From Cololabis saira (Eukaryota > Chordata > Actinopteri > Beloniformes > Belonidae): a DNA stretch of 64,000 bases. Numbering within the stretch: position 1 is the stretch's first letter; every line of letters begins with the position of its first letter. Shown here in pieces: positions 37,499 through 49,562 of this stretch. The DNA lies in NCBI RefSeq assembly GCF_033807715.1, contig NC_084597.1, positions 5,226,666 to 5,290,665 of the forward strand, in the 5' to 3' direction. The position numbers and the translations under genes were made by a program. The notes under the pieces are model-generated. The model worked only from the letters and a program-made list of their open reading frames with translations, searched no databases and was not told the origin of the DNA.

Positions 37499-37666
37499 CA
37501 ATGCACTATATCAAACTAAAATCCACAGCAAACATAGGTAAGATGCCATGCAGCACATTTTTTTCCTTTAATCTCTGACAGGGTTATGACCTGTCTGAGC
37601 AAGCAGAGCGAGCAGAGCGAGCATCCCTCTTGGTCGGACACCACGGGAGTGCAATGTGAAGGACGG
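37499..37666. repeat. 169-bp direct repeat, right copy
   Basis: Begins at the first base after hATm-A copy 5 and ends GTGAAGGACGG. Beyond it the sequence (TTGCTTTTT) is no longer duplicated. Confidence 0.92.
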
Positions 37667-37877
37667 TTGCTTTTTTTTTCTTCTGTTTTATGCTTTTTTT
37701 TTTTATAAAGATAAAACAATAAATACAAGCTTTATGGGTCTCTCCCCTGCAGTTTAGTTTAGTTTAGTTTAGTTTATTAAGAATCCCCATTAGCTGGTAC
37801 CGTAGTAACCAACTAGTCTTCCTGGGGTCCACAAAGAACAACAACAAAAATATAAAACAGTCAATCACATCATCCAC

Positions 37878-38271
37878 TAGGGCTGTGCAAGTACTCGATT
37901 TTAAATCTAAATCGGATTTATTAATCACAATCGAAGTTAAAAAAAGGAAAATCGGAAGATCGATTTTCCTTTTTTGCAGCTGGCTGCATTACAGACAGAG
38001 CTCATCTAGTCATCTTTGTTTGGTCAAGAAAATTGTAAATGTTGTCACTTTACTAAACTCAAGGAGGATTTACAGTATCTTTCAATTGCACTTCATTCCC
38101 AATAGGGAAATTTGTTTGCTATTTTTCTTTAAAAATAAAGATAAAATATTTGAAACAATTTATTCCATTGTCTTTTGTAGTTTTACCAAAAAAATCGAAA
38201 TCGAAATCGAAAATCGGGTTTTCAGAGTAAAAAATCTGGATTTTATTTTTGTCCAAAATCGTCCAGCCCTA
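37878..38271. mobile_element. hATm-C (TAGGGCTGTGCAAG ends)
   Basis: Left TAGGGCTGTGCAAGTACTCG, right AAATCGTCCAGCCCTA. The exact 8-bp target duplication is TCATCCAC (37870-37877, 38272-38279). It is AT-rich with TCGAAATCGAAATCG repeats near 38190-38215 and no coding frame of note. Confidence 0.88.
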
Positions 38272-38602
38272 TCATCCACAATATAGCATACATTTACAAA
38301 TACAATTATAGAATATCTCATGTTAAAACACTTAAGACAAACATTTAATAATTATATGAACCTAAATTCATTTGAACAAAAACACACAACGGAACCATTC
38401 GACATACAGCCAAGTCAACATTATAATCTAAAATCTAAAATAAGATTTAAGTTTCTTTTTAAATTCTTGTTTACTTTCTATAAGACAGAGATAGTGAGGC
38501 AGATTATTCCATAGGGTTATTGCTCTATAGATAAAAGATCGTGATAAGGCGTTTGTTCTTGGGTGAGGCAGCTCCAGCTGACCTTTGCTGGACCCTCTAG
38601 TG

Positions 38603-39580
38603 CAGGGGTCACCAACCTTCTTGAAACTGAGAGCTACTTCAAGGGCACTGAGTAATGCAAAGGGCTACCACTTTGATAAAACACTGCTGAAATAACAAAG
38701 TTACACAGTTTACCTTTAATTTAACATTATTATTATTGAAGACACTAATCATTAATGATTCATCAAAAATAATTATTCAGAATGATTAAACAAGGTAGGA
38801 AACAGATACATTTAACATGCAATATTTAATTTCTTATATACCTTTCCAAAAGTTTCATTTTCAAATGATCACTTCCACAACAATTTGCAGGAAATCTTTT
38901 TCAATTTTCACAAGCCACTAACAGTTTTGAAGCATGTTTGTACAAATGATCAATCATGTAAGATTTAACAAAAATTGACTCCTTTTAAAATAAATCTTGT
39001 GATATTTACTGAAATGTCTCTCCACGTTGTGCCTTATTTATGGTTCCGCGTAAAATGGACGCACAGCCTACGGTGTAGGGTACGTGGCTCTGCGTACCCT
39101 ACGCCGTAGGTTCTGCGTTGGTGTAACGCGGAACCTGAAATCAGCCTTTAGCCGTCGCCACAGTCGCAAATGAGAGACACACAGTTTTTTTCCACGTTAG
39201 TAAAAAAGAACTCTCCCTCCCATTCACTGTGGAAATTATACGTTTTCTTCCTTTTTCCTGCCATGTTTTTGTCGGTAGAAACCGCTTCCGTCTCCTCATC
39301 TTTGCTTTGCAGCGCTCACGAGCTCGTCTCAGCAAAGCTGTGTTTGGTCATGCGCACTAGAGTGACCTGACTTTTTTCATGATTTATATATATATTTTTT
39401 TTATTTACGTTTTTGTGTATTCGTTTTTGAGTTTACATCACTGTGAATGTAATTTAAAAAGAATAGCAACACAATTAAATACAATTTTAGACAGAGCTAG
39501 TTCGGGATTAGTGCTATTTTTAGAACTGGCCTGCGGGTGACTGAAGCGGTCGCTGCGGGCGACCTGGTTGGTGACCCCTG
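38603..39580. mobile_element. hATm-E (CAGGGGTCACCAACC ends)
   Basis: Left CAGGGGTCACCAACCTTCTT, right GGTTGGTGACCCCTG. The exact 8-bp target duplication is CTCTAGTG (38595-38602, 39581-39588). It holds a PAL hairpin at 39031-39147. Non-autonomous. Confidence 0.9.
39031..39147. repeat. PAL foldback hairpin, copy 3
   Basis: Arms CTTATTTATGGTTCCGCG and CGCGGAACCTGAAATCAGCC, with TACGGTGTAGGGTACG against CGTACCCTACGCCGTAGG inside. Nested in hATm-E. Confidence 0.8.
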
Positions 39581-39731
39581 CTCTAGTGTCATGATCATGC
39601 ACAGTACTTCTAAAAACAATATGTTTAAATAAAAAGTCAGGAGTTTTACTAATCAAGACTGACTTAGACATCACAGCTGTGTTTTAAGCTAACCTGTTTA
39701 TTACTGTCAACCATGAGAGAAAATAAGTAAT

Positions 39732-40200
39732 TTAATATTTGATCGGGTAGAGCAACCCCAATACCAGGCGTGCAGCCTTATTTTGGGCAATCTGCAGCTT
39801 TCTGACCACAGAACAATACTCAAGGTGAGATAAAACTAAACTCTGCACAATCTGACACAAGAGGGGTCGAGCAACAAAGGAAGCACATTTCCTACAGATA
39901 CCAACAGCTCTTCCCATCTTTAAGATGATTTGACTAATATGATTACTAAAAGAAAGTCTGGAATCCAACATAACACCCAGAAGTTTGACACTCTCCACCT
40001 TTTCAACAGTCACATTATTTAACTTTAAATCTAGCTTTGGGATACAAGATAACTTGTGTCTTGAACCTAATAAAATGCATGCTTTTTGTTTCAGTATAAT
40101 AATGAAAGGTTTTCAAGTGGCAACCCACTGCCATTGTTTATTAATAATTCCAGTAGCCTTGGTGGAAACCAGTGTGGTGTGAATTGAGTCCAATAGTGCG
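39732..40200 (-). pseudogene. LINE reverse-transcriptase remnant
   Basis: On the minus strand the segment upstream of 40014 gives KACILLGSRHKL, then VEKVESVKLLGVMLDSRLSF and HISQI. ILKMGRAVGICRKCASFVAR, LVLSHLEYCSVV and KLQIAQNKAARLVLGL follow. These are the conserved post-catalytic motifs of CR1/L2-group reverse transcriptases, in the right order. The catalytic palm and endonuclease are missing, an in-frame stop lies in the upstream part, and part of the WxxLP-type C-terminus is gone. It is a dead copy. The 3' untranslated region follows on the lower-coordinate side. Confidence 0.75.
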
Positions 40201-40677
40201 TGAAAAGACACTTCTATCATGAACCCAGCTTGCACTATTCTCATAATTTCAATATTTAGTTAAGTCGGTAACTGATGAAACTCCTGGACATTTCAATCAC
40301 CTGCATCGCAGTCCATCAATAAAATTGTTCATTTTGTTTTGCAAATGGGCTGAATCCAGCCCGATTAATGGGCCATGCACACGGACCGTATTTGCCTGGT
40401 AGTGATAGACGACAACCATTGTTTTTGCTTCATTTATTCATCCAAAAACTCGTTATCTCGTTATCTGCTCAGGAGGGGACATTTATTTATTTATTGCTGC
40501 AGAAGTATTCATTGTTTCAAGATGGCCTTTTTGTCTGGACTGTCCGTATAAAACGCAGAAAAGCATCATTGTGATAAGTTATGGAGTGGTGTGATATCGT
40601 CTTACACCTTTACAAACAGTTTGTATTGTTAAACACAGATAATTGATTTCAGTGCCTAAACCTTGCTAGTATAACCT
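40201..40677. other. Unassigned DNA
   Basis: Nothing recognised. Confidence 0.4.
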
Positions 40678-41381
40678 GTGGCCTAAACGGCAAAAACTGT
40701 GGCGTTTTCATGCATTTTGGCCGTTCGTTTACACGAAAACGGAGCTCAAAGTCACCAAATAACGATCATTTCTGAAAACTCCGGCCAAAATGGAGATTTT
40801 CAAAAACTCAGTTTTCACGTTTGCTTGTAAACGGAGGGAAACGGACATTTAGGCTTCAGAACGTCACATTATGCAACAGAAACGTCACCAGCATCATTTG
40901 TGCGACCTGTGTTTACAATTAGTTTGGCCACCATCAATATTTTCTTGTATTTTACCTGTTTTATATTCTAAAGTAACACTTAAAAGTAACTCCACTTCTC
41001 TGTCACTCCAAACGAAAGACTCTCGTTCCGTCTTGGAAGTAACTGCAGTCCAGGCTGATTTATGGTTCCGCGTTACACCAACGCAGAGCCTACGGCGTAG
41101 GGTACGCGGCGACGCACACCGTACGTAGGCTACGACGTCGTTTTAACGCGGAACCATATTATTCAGGCTTCACACGTGTCATTTGTTGATTTTTTTTTCC
41201 AGGATTCTGATTGGCTAGCATGACTTTATCTTCTGGTTACACTGCCCCCTGCAGGTTTGGATGCTCATAGCACCTTAACAGCGGATTTATCCGGGTTCGT
41301 GTAAACGAGGATATTTTTCAAAACATAGAGGGGGAAATATCCGTTTTTGTAAATACCCTGCTATGTGTAAATGTGGCCTCA
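40678..41381. mobile_element. DNA element with GGCC...ACGG inverted ends
   Basis: The left side GTGGCCTAAACGGCAAAAAC and right side CCGTTTTTGTAAATACCCTG ... AATGTGGCCTC form an imperfect inverted pair, and several GTTTACACGAAAACGG-type words recur inverted. I recall this as a common teleost hAT-like repeat. It carries PAL copy 4. The target duplication is not clear. Confidence 0.5.
41052..41169. repeat. PAL foldback hairpin, copy 4
   Basis: Left arm GGCTGATTTATGGTTCCGCG and right arm CGCGGAACCATATTATTCAG, with CAACGCAGAGCCTACGGCG inside. The right arm is partly altered (GTACGTAGGCTACGACG). Confidence 0.8.
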
Positions 41382-41475
41382 GAGATAATGTATTCTTTTG
41401 AAAAATAACTGTATTTGACCTTGTGTATTGACAGGCTAATTATTTAAACAGTATTTTCTACCATTTTCTTTTTAA

Positions 41476-41870
41476 TTGCTCAAGTTATTGTTTATTCCAG
41501 TACTTGGCTACTTAATAGTTCTTACAAACAGCAGGAAACTGGAACACATTACACCGGTCATGAAATCGCTACACTGGCTTCCAGTGTTTAAAATCTTACT
41601 GCTGGTCTACAAAGACCTGAATGGTCTTGGACCAAAATCCATGCTGGATCTGTTAGTTCCTATGAAGCTCCCAGACCCCTGAGCTTCATCTGGATCTGGT
41701 TTGTTGTGGTTCCAGAACCAGAACGAAGCAATGTGAGGCAGCGTTCAGTTATTCTGCTCCTCACCGGTGGAACAAACTTCCTGTAGACCTGAGGTCTGCT
41801 CCAACTGTAGATCCTTTAAATCAGGGTTAAAAACATTACTGTTTACTGAAGCGTACTCTTAAATTAAATA
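41476..41870 (+). pseudogene. LINE ORF2 C-terminal remnant (L2-like)
   Basis: The frame 41503-41682 reads NSRKLEHITPVMKSLHWLPV, then KILLLVYKDLNGLGPKSML and DLLVP. This is the signature order of the L2/Rex1-group C-terminus, in which LHWLPV and KILLLVYKALNGLGP are strongly conserved. A stop at 41680-41682 and frame changes beyond it break the remainder, whose sense (LLTGGTNF, KNITVY) is still recognisable to about 41860. No palm or endonuclease is present. Other elements then separate it from a LINE tail at 42820-42842 that is probably its own. Confidence 0.75.
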
Positions 41871-41903
41871 CCTGGAAACCTTAACTCCACTTACAGCAGG
41901 ACT

Positions 41904-42447
41904 AAGGCCGCGTTCAGACTGCCAGCCAATATCCGATTTTTAGCCCATCCAGATTGAAACTGGATGACTCTTTTGAAGTCTGAACAGTCCCAAACCGCAT
42001 GAGATCCGATTTTTGCAAACCAGATGGAAACCACCTCCGGGAGGTAGTTTCATATCGCATTCATAGCGCATTTGGGCAGATGCGTCTCAGTCTGAACAGC
42101 TCCAAACACTCAGATCGTTTTGACTGTCCGTGACGTCACTCTACGCGACGCCAGACCAGACCCGCGCGCCAAACCACCCGCCCATTTCCAGTTGTGGAGC
42201 TACGTTACAGGTATGGAGCAGTCGGAAGATGCCGAAAACAGCAGTCCTTGGTAAGAGGAAGAAACTCCATCTTGTTATTGTTTTTGTTGTCGCAATTACT
42301 TGACGTCACACAATACACGCGCTGGGTGACGCCTCCGCTCCGACGTCGTTGCTACGGCAACCGTCAGATCAGTCAATGATGTGGCCCAGTCTGAACAGAG
42401 CCAGATGTGATTTGGACACTTGCCAAAAACAGTGTGGACAGTCAGCC
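41904..42447. mobile_element. DNA element beginning AAGGCCGCGTTCAGACTG
   Basis: Opens AAGGCCGCGTTCAGACTGCC and contains several short inverted echoes of it (CAGTCTGAAC near 42388, AGTCTGAAC near 41977). It closes near CAGTCAGCCCTG. The wording is familiar from fish non-autonomous elements. The right boundary is uncertain because another repeat follows at once. Confidence 0.45.
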
Positions 42448-42819
42448 CTGAAAATATGAGGGGGGAAGATTTTTTTTTTCATTATGCACTTCGAGAAAAA
42501 AGTCAAAATGTCGAGAAAAAAGTCAAAATTTCGAGAAAATTTTGAAATGTCAAGATTAAAAAGGAAAGGAAAAAGGAAGAAAAAAAAGAGAAAAAAAGGA
42601 AAAAAGAAGAAAAAAAGGAAAAAAAAAGAAGAAAAAAAGAAAAAAAAGAAGAAAAAAAAAAGAAGAAAAAAGAGAAAAAAATAGAAAAAAAGGAAAAAAG
42701 AAAAAAAAAAGAAAAAAGGAAAAAAAAGGTCAAACATTTTTGAAAAAGCTCCAGGAGCCACTAGGCGGCGCAAAAGAGCTGCATGTGGCTCTAGAGCCGC
42801 GGGTTGGCGACCGCTGTGC
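42448..42819. repeat. Foldback-type units, GAAAAA-rich tract and hAT-like end
   Basis: 42448-42560 matches the 20117-20180 type (GGGGGAAGATTTTT, CTTCGAGAAAAAAGTC). 42560-42730 is a purine-only AAAAGGAAAAAAG tract. 42740-42819 (GAGCTGCATGTGGCTCTAGA, GCGGGTTGGCGACC) is the end of a common fish hAT-like repeat. Frames across the tract are low complexity. Confidence 0.5.
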
Positions 42820-42842
42820 TATATAAATAAACTTGCCTTGCC
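42820..42842 (+). repeat. LINE tail fragment
   Basis: GTGCTATATAAATAAACTTG followed by CCTTGCC, the same tail as at 26680-26712. Confidence 0.6.
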
Positions 42843-43913
42843 TATGGATCACCACTTTCAACGCCATGAAGACCCCTACCAGTAAAGGTGACTCTCGAAC
42901 AATACGAAATAGTTATTGAAGATGAAATGTGGAGATGTTTCAGAGATCTGCAGGATGAATAGAAACACATTTATTATATTTAATTGGTTCTGAGTTTGGC
43001 CTTGTGGTCACTATAGTGGGAAATGTGTGTGGTTTGCTGTATAGCAGTGTCAACTGTGTCGACTGATAATTGTTCCAGAAGTAGCTTTAACGGTGCCACG
43101 TAAGGGTAGCCTATAAGTGTGTTGGCGTCTTAAAGGTTGCTTTTCCTTCTGCAGTGACCTGCTTCATTATTATTGATTTCATGCCATGTGAGGAAACTGT
43201 GCAGTGGATCTTGGAAATGTATGACAGTAAAAAGAGCTGAGGTTGTCCCAGAGCAGAAACCTTTGACCTCAGTGTTAAGGACATTTTGGGTCAGAGGAAA
43301 TACTGAAAGTGCTAGGAAATGTTGTTATAAATTAAACAATTAATCTGAATAACTGTAAAGTATTTCACTTATTTTTGGATTCTATTCGATGCAGTTCCTT
43401 TTTACAGGCAATGTTATGACCTGACCTTCCTTCTGACAAATGTTAGCAACTGTTTTGCTATTTTGTATTCAGAATAAAAAAAGCCTACGATTTAAGCATT
43501 GTGGTGATTCTGAAAGTATTTATGATGAGCAAAGCAATCGAACCACTGCATCCCTTTAAATTGTGTTCTCATCTTTTCTTGAAGAACTTTCTGTCCCGTG
43601 TTTTTCAAAACTGCTCAATGTTCTCCTCTTACTGGGAGATTAAAGTAATGGTTGTGGGTTTTTGATATACAATTTAGTTGTCAATGTGAGTTTAATAGAA
43701 AGATATCAGATGATTTCTTGATAATACGAGTTGGCTTCATGAACAACTATATCTGTGTCAGCATGCCTGCAGTCAATATGTCATTGTTGCTTTGTCCCTG
43801 CTTCATCTTCCTTATGAGAGTTGACAGGGATCATTTTATTCTTGCCCTTTATATGTGTTTACTCCAAAGTCATTAGACTTTAACCCAGAACCCTCCCCAT
43901 AAAAATACATACA

Positions 43914-43916
<3 letters not shown>
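42843..43916. other. Unassigned DNA
   Basis: No array, terminus or coding motif found. Confidence 0.4.

Positions 43917-43996
<80 letters not shown>
43917..43996. repeat. (AT)n microsatellite
   Basis: About 40 uninterrupted AT units flanked by GCAT on both sides. Confidence 0.97.
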
Positions 43997-43999
<3 letters not shown>

Positions 44000-44097
44000 T
44001 GTGTGTATTTATTTACATTTTATTTATTCTTTGGTCAGAGGAAAATACTGAATAATCTCTCTCTCTTTGTTTATATAGAAAGAGAGGCAAATCTTAA

Positions 44098-45200
44098 AGG
44101 AGCTGTATGTAAGAGCAATAATAAAACAAATCATAAAATGACCCCGATATGTCAACAGACATTTAAAAATCATGTTCATTTCAAATACTAATGTCACTGA
44201 CAACAGCACTCAAGCCAGGATATTCCAGTTTAAAAAGAGGAGTTGCAGCCCTCAACTGATGTTTATGTTGAAGCTCCACCCTCCACCTATCTCCCAATCA
44301 CCAAGTCAGTATTGTTTCTGAAGCTCCACCCTCCACCTATCACCCAATCACCAAGTCAGTATTGTTTCTGAAGCTCCACCCTCCACCTATCTCCCAATCA
44401 CCAAGTCAGTATTGTTTCTGAAGCTCCACCCTCCACCTATCTCCCAATCACCAAGTCAGTATTGTTTCTGAAGCTCCACCCTCCACCTATCTCCCAATCA
44501 CCAAGTCAGTATTGTTTCTGAAGCTCCACCCTCCACCTATCTCCCAATCACCAAGTCAGTATTGTTTCTGAAGCTCCACCCTCCACCTATCTCCCAATCA
44601 CCAAGTCAGTATTGTTTCTGAAGCTCCACCCTCCACCTATCTCCCAATCAATAAGTCAGTATTGTTTCTGAAGCTCCACCCTCCACCTATCTCCCAATCA
44701 ATAAGTCAGTATTGTTTCTGAAGCTCCACCCTCCACCTATCTCCCAATCACCAAGTCAGTATTGTTTCTGAAGCTCCACACTCCACCTATCTCCCAATCA
44801 CCAAGTCAGTATTGTTTCTGAAGCTCCACCCTCCACCTATCTCCCAATCACCAAGTCAGTAATGTTTCTGAAGCTCCACCCTCCACCTATCTCCCAATCA
44901 CCAAGTCAGTATTGTTTCTGAAGCTCCACCCTCCACCTATCTCCCAATCACCAAGTCAGTATTGTTTCTGAAGCTCCACCCTCCACCTATCTCCCAATCA
45001 CCAAGTCAGTATTGTTTCGGCCTCCGGGTTGCCAGCTCGGCTCTAATTATGGCAGCCATGGCAGCCTACGTTCCTGCTGCATTCTGCAGCCTACCTGGCA
45101 ACCTCTGGTCGGGGGGAGGAGGGGGAGGGTACACGCCGCTCAACAATATTTTGAAAGTGACTGCAGTACCAGTTTTGGACATTTCTTACAGACGGCTCCT
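44098..45200. mobile_element. MITE with AGGAGC ends and TTAA flanks, carrying a minisatellite
   Basis: Left AGGAGCTGTATGTAAGA, right TCTTACAGACGGCTCCT. TTAA lies directly outside both (44094-44097, 45201-45204). TTAA duplication is the piggyBac habit, but the ends are not the usual CCC type, so the superfamily is open. About two thirds of the interior is the 50-bp array. Confidence 0.7.
44271..45020. repeat. Minisatellite, 15 units of exactly 50 bp
   Basis: Each unit opens AAGCTCCACCCTCCACCTAT and closes CAGTATTGTTTCTG. Fifteen units occupy 750 bp without a single indel. Changes: CACCCAATCA in unit 2, AATAAGTCAG in units 8 and 9, CCACACTCC in unit 11, AATGTTTCTG in unit 12, TTTCGG at the end of unit 15. 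Confidence 0.97.
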
Positions 45201-45204
45201 TTAA

Positions 45205-45827
45205 GTTTTTCTTTTAAAGTCTTTTCAAAGAGACTGTGATAACTAACCCAAACCGTAGTTACATAATATTTATTTTATATAAGATAAAACATGTTTATGT
45301 TGGAAACAGATGAAGTTTTATCCCCTTTTCTAAAATTTAAACAGACTTTGAATGGAATTCCTGGCAGTTTGTGTTGCTGTACATATTAACATTTTGTCTG
45401 ATCTTAATTAAGGAAGAGGCGTCTTCCCTCTCAAATATAGCTACTTAAGATAGATGAGCATAAGCAGAAGATGCAGCTAATTAGTGTTTTATGTGAACAA
45501 CTTTGGTGCTGTGAAAGGCGTTGCACTTCAGGCGCTAGAAGTAGCTCCTGAAACGACCTGACACAGCACTTTCACAGACGTACCCACCTATGGATTTGAT
45601 TTTTTAACATTTTTTTAATGTACCTGACCTTGCCTGTGACTTAATCCGTGTGTCTCTCTGCACATTGAGCCTCTTTTAATGGCTTTGGCTGAAAATCTGC
45701 TATAACAGCAGACATGGATATTAATTAAAATTCTAAACATAGGACCCATCATGTTCACTAATGTCTATCCGGCGTGTCCCAGTGGGAAAAACCAGTAGCA
45801 GATTTGCATTGGTAGTATGTAAGCCTG
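45205..45827. other. Unassigned DNA
   Basis: Nothing recognised. Confidence 0.4.
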
Positions 45828-45982
45828 GCTGCTTAAACACCTGTCACATGTTGCTCCAGAAACATTGGACCGACCAGAGATTTATGCACATTTTGGATCA
45901 TTTGGCATTGCCTTCAGGGCTTTTGATAAATAACCTCTTATTCTCCACTGGCATTTTTGTATTTGGTCAGCTTAATGCCTAC
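45828..45982. repeat. 154-bp direct repeat, left copy, abutting hATm-A
   Basis: Runs GCTGCTTAAACACCTGTCAC to CAGCTTAATGCCTAC and matches 46746-46898 with a few substitutions and two small indels. It ends at the exact base before the element. Confidence 0.92.
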
Positions 45983-46745
<763 letters not shown>

Positions 46746-46898
46746 GCTGCTTAAACACCTGTCACATGTTGCTCCAGAAACATTGCCTGACCAGAGATTT
46801 ATGCACATTTTGGATCATTTGGCATTGCCTTCAGGGCTTTTGATAATAACCTCTTATTCTCCACTGGCATTTTTGTATTTGCTCAGCTTAATGCCTAC
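46746..46898. repeat. 154-bp direct repeat, right copy
   Basis: Begins at the first base after hATm-A copy 6 and ends CAGCTTAATGCCTAC. Beyond it (TTATCAGTCC) homology stops. Confidence 0.92.
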
Positions 46899-47792
46899 TT
46901 ATCAGTCCATCATTATTTCAAAACTATGAATAAAGAAAAAAAAGGAGTTCTGTAATGAGCTGCAGCTGCTGTATTTGGATTTTCATCACTCCTTGTGTTT
47001 TTAAAGGGAAAGTCGCACTTGGAGGTGTAATATGGTTCAAGGCATTGATGAATGTAAAGTAGATTTGCCTCAGGATGAAGAAGAAAGAACATCCTTATAA
47101 ATAAAATATATAATTACCAAAGCATTAGCATGTTACTGTTATCACTTTGCCTTGAAGGGGTCTTTATATTTTTGGGAATGTTATTAAATCCCGAGTTTAC
47201 GTTTATAGTTTATAAGTTCTTTAGACCTTATTGTATGCATTCATAAAATTTAAACACATCATCAAAAAGCACACAGTTGCAAATATCAAACCAAAGTCTA
47301 CGAATTTACTGATGAATTTTTATGTAAATTTCAGAATGTATAAACAGGAAAGTAGCTGGAGGCGATACGGAGGCATACGGGAGCATACGTGTCTTAAATC
47401 TCTTCAAACTGGACTTTGAAAAAGGTTTGTGCTCAAAGCATTTCTGTGCTTTGGAACATAAAAAAGTGTATCTTATTTGATGTAACATTGTGTAACAGCT
47501 ATGAAAGCGAAGCAGAGATGGGCTGGGGTGCAGCAGGATCTGATCGCAGCGCTTGCATCAGAACTACAACCTTCCCTTCACACTCCAGCCAAGGACGTGT
47601 GTTACGTGTCAGACATTTCCCAACTCTCACCGCAATAAATACACATATATATTATTATTATTATATATTATTATATATTAGTTCAATACTCATTTGAAAA
47701 TGTTACATATAAATACCTGTGTGTGTATTTATATACTGTATGTTTAAGTTGTGTGTTTGCAACCACAGGATTAAAGACTAAAAAAACTAAAA
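46899..47792. other. Unassigned DNA
   Basis: Featureless apart from TATTATTATTATA low complexity near 47650-47680. Confidence 0.4.
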
Positions 47793-47907
47793 GGAGGGTC
47801 CTTTTATAAATACACTTTTTTTCACCATTTGAATTCCTATTATGCAGCTATTTTTGTTTTACTGATTTTGAAATTACCAGTTTCACATCCTGGACAAAAG
47901 TGCATAT
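47793..47907. repeat. 115-bp inverted repeat, arm 1
   Basis: Reverse complement of 52034-52146, with few differences. It includes CATTTGAATTCCTATTATGC and ACTGATTTTGAAATTACCAG. Both arms lie beside an hATm-A copy. Confidence 0.9.
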
Positions 47908-48010
47908 GTATATTAGGGATGGGCGGTTTGGACTAAAAAATGTATCACGATAATGTCTGGCATTTATCCCGATAACGATAAAAATGACGATAAAAAAATA
48001 CCAATTCAAC

Positions 48011-48509
48011 TAGTGATGCACCGAAATGAAAATTTGTGGCCGAAACCGAAACCGAAAATAATAATAAACACTTGGCCGAATACCGAACAATACCGAACAT
48101 GGTTCTTCAGCAGTTTTTCATTTATTTTGCCAATTTTTTCACCATTGCATAAATCAAATACATTTGATTTAGGCATGCTTTTCAAAGAAAAAAATATTTT
48201 ACAAAATTACAAGGTAGAAATATATTTATTGAACATAAAAAACTGAACATTTTTTAATTTCCCAGCATTATGTTGTTTTGGTTCCACCTCCTGGTGAATG
48301 TTAGGTAAAATTCTTATGTGGTTACTTTTTGGTTGGCCAACGATTTATGTTTGTGGTGCGCGACTGTTACGGGAGCAGCAAGTCTGTTTCCTTATATTAC
48401 AACGCCGTTATTCATTTTTTTTCCCACTTATTCCACCAAACACCGGAAGTGTTTTTTTTGCCATTTTCGGCCGAACAATTTCGGTTACCGAACAATCGGT
48501 GCATCACTA
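48011..48509. mobile_element. hATm-D (TAGTGATGCACCGAA ends)
   Basis: Left TAGTGATGCACCGAAATGAA, right AACAATCGGTGCATCACTA. The exact 8-bp target duplication is AATTCAAC (48003-48010, 48510-48517), a word belonging to the hATm-A left end. The first 80 bp contain GGCCGAAACCGAAACCG. No transposase motif. Confidence 0.9.
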
Positions 48510-49108
48510 AATTCAACTCCATCTTTGTAACTATAAATCTATCACCACATTCAGTTTTTGGAGCCCCCAAAACACTGCTCTAAAAGATACTAAATGCTAC
48601 TAAACTACACCAACTAAATTGAATTAATAAAAACCAATTAAATTAGTACACCTGTACTGAAAAAGTGTAATGACTCAAATGAAACAAGTTTGAAATGTAA
48701 GAACAGAGTCAACATTTATTCAAACTGCATGGCTTAAACAGTGGGATAACAGTGCAAACAGCAAAAGTACCTTGTCCTTCAAGTTTTATTAGCTTATAAA
48801 ATCACAAAGTAGAAAAAAATACAACCTGATAAATAAAGAAACAGGACAAATAAATAAAAGTTAACTGAAAATAAAATCCTATCAGTGATGACCTCCTAAT
48901 ATAAATAAAATGTGCAAATTAACCTGTGTTTGGAAAATGCCACGAATTAGATACTATTGCAATTTTTTTTCGTAATAGTCAAACGTTATATCAAAATGTA
49001 ACAACCATTTCCTTCTTTTTTGCAGACTCTGCATATATTAGACGATGTTTGCTCCTCATCTCTCTTTTGAAATCCAAACCAGTTCCAGATCGTTTAACGA
49101 CGAGCTCC

Positions 49109-49408
49109 TTCAAAGTTTATTTAGACGGGACAATGCATATTAATGCACACTACATTAAGCAGTGTGAATACGACAGGTTTTAGCAGAATTGCTAGTTTCC
49201 ACCCGCAGTCCCCACAAACAACCAGACACACTCACACCTACGGGCAATTTAGAATGATCAAGGAAACTGGAGTACCCGGAGGAAACCCACGCAAGCACGG
49301 GGAGAACATGCAAACTCTACACAGAAAGGTCCTGCTGAGCCTGGGAGTCGAACCGGTGACCTTCTTGCTGTGAGGCAACAGTGCTAACCACTAAGCCACT
49401 GTGCTGCC
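49109..49408 (-). mobile_element. tRNA-derived SINE, full length, uninterrupted
   Basis: The minus strand starts GGCAGCACAGTGGCTTAGTG. It has an A-box-like TGGCTTAGTGGTTAGCAC, a B-box-like GGTTCGACTCC, and the tail ATAAACTTTGAAGG at the 49109 side. It serves as the empty-site reference for the hATm-A insertion at 19179. Confidence 0.82.
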
Positions 49409-49562
49409 ATCCTCGCTCTCAGGATCCATCGCCTTCCGTCATGTTTGTTACACAAAAACATCATCATCGGGAATTTATCGTTTTTACCGTGAGATACAAA
49501 TTCTTACCGTGGGGAATTTTTTTGACGGTTTATCGTGAACGGTAAAATATCGCCCATTCCTA

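Larger units (their letters stand above)
37751..40200 (-). mobile_element. LINE (L2/CR1-like), 5'-truncated, split by two hAT-like elements
   Basis: On the minus strand: reverse-transcriptase end (40200-39732), 3' untranslated region and a tail AATAAACTAAACTAAACT at 37751-37780, preceded by GGACCCCAGGAAGACTAG. Nested in it are hATm-C (37878-38271) and hATm-E (38603-39580). Confidence 0.75.
47914..49562 (+). mobile_element. hATm-A copy 7, long form without tetranucleotide arrays
   Basis: Starts TAGGGATGGGCGGTTTGG, ends ATATCGCCCATTCCTA. It has the common left end, then about 590 bp (48518-49108) absent from most copies and only partly shared with copy 2. Two elements are nested: hATm-D and a SINE. 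No CTTT or CCTT array is present. AT-rich flanks hide any target duplication. Confidence 0.85.

Noticed and set aside
42369..42773. F-rich and K-rich frames that look like membrane or nuclear proteins
   Set aside because: They cover a purine-only tract between two repeat ends. Low complexity only.
43913..44191. YIYIYIYI-rich frame followed by ordinary residues
   Set aside because: Translation of the (AT)n tract joined to the MITE end. No motif in the remainder.
44271..45020. Regular direct repeats considered as a CRISPR array
   Set aside because: The 50-bp units are contiguous with no unique spacers, and the setting is a vertebrate genome. It is a minisatellite.
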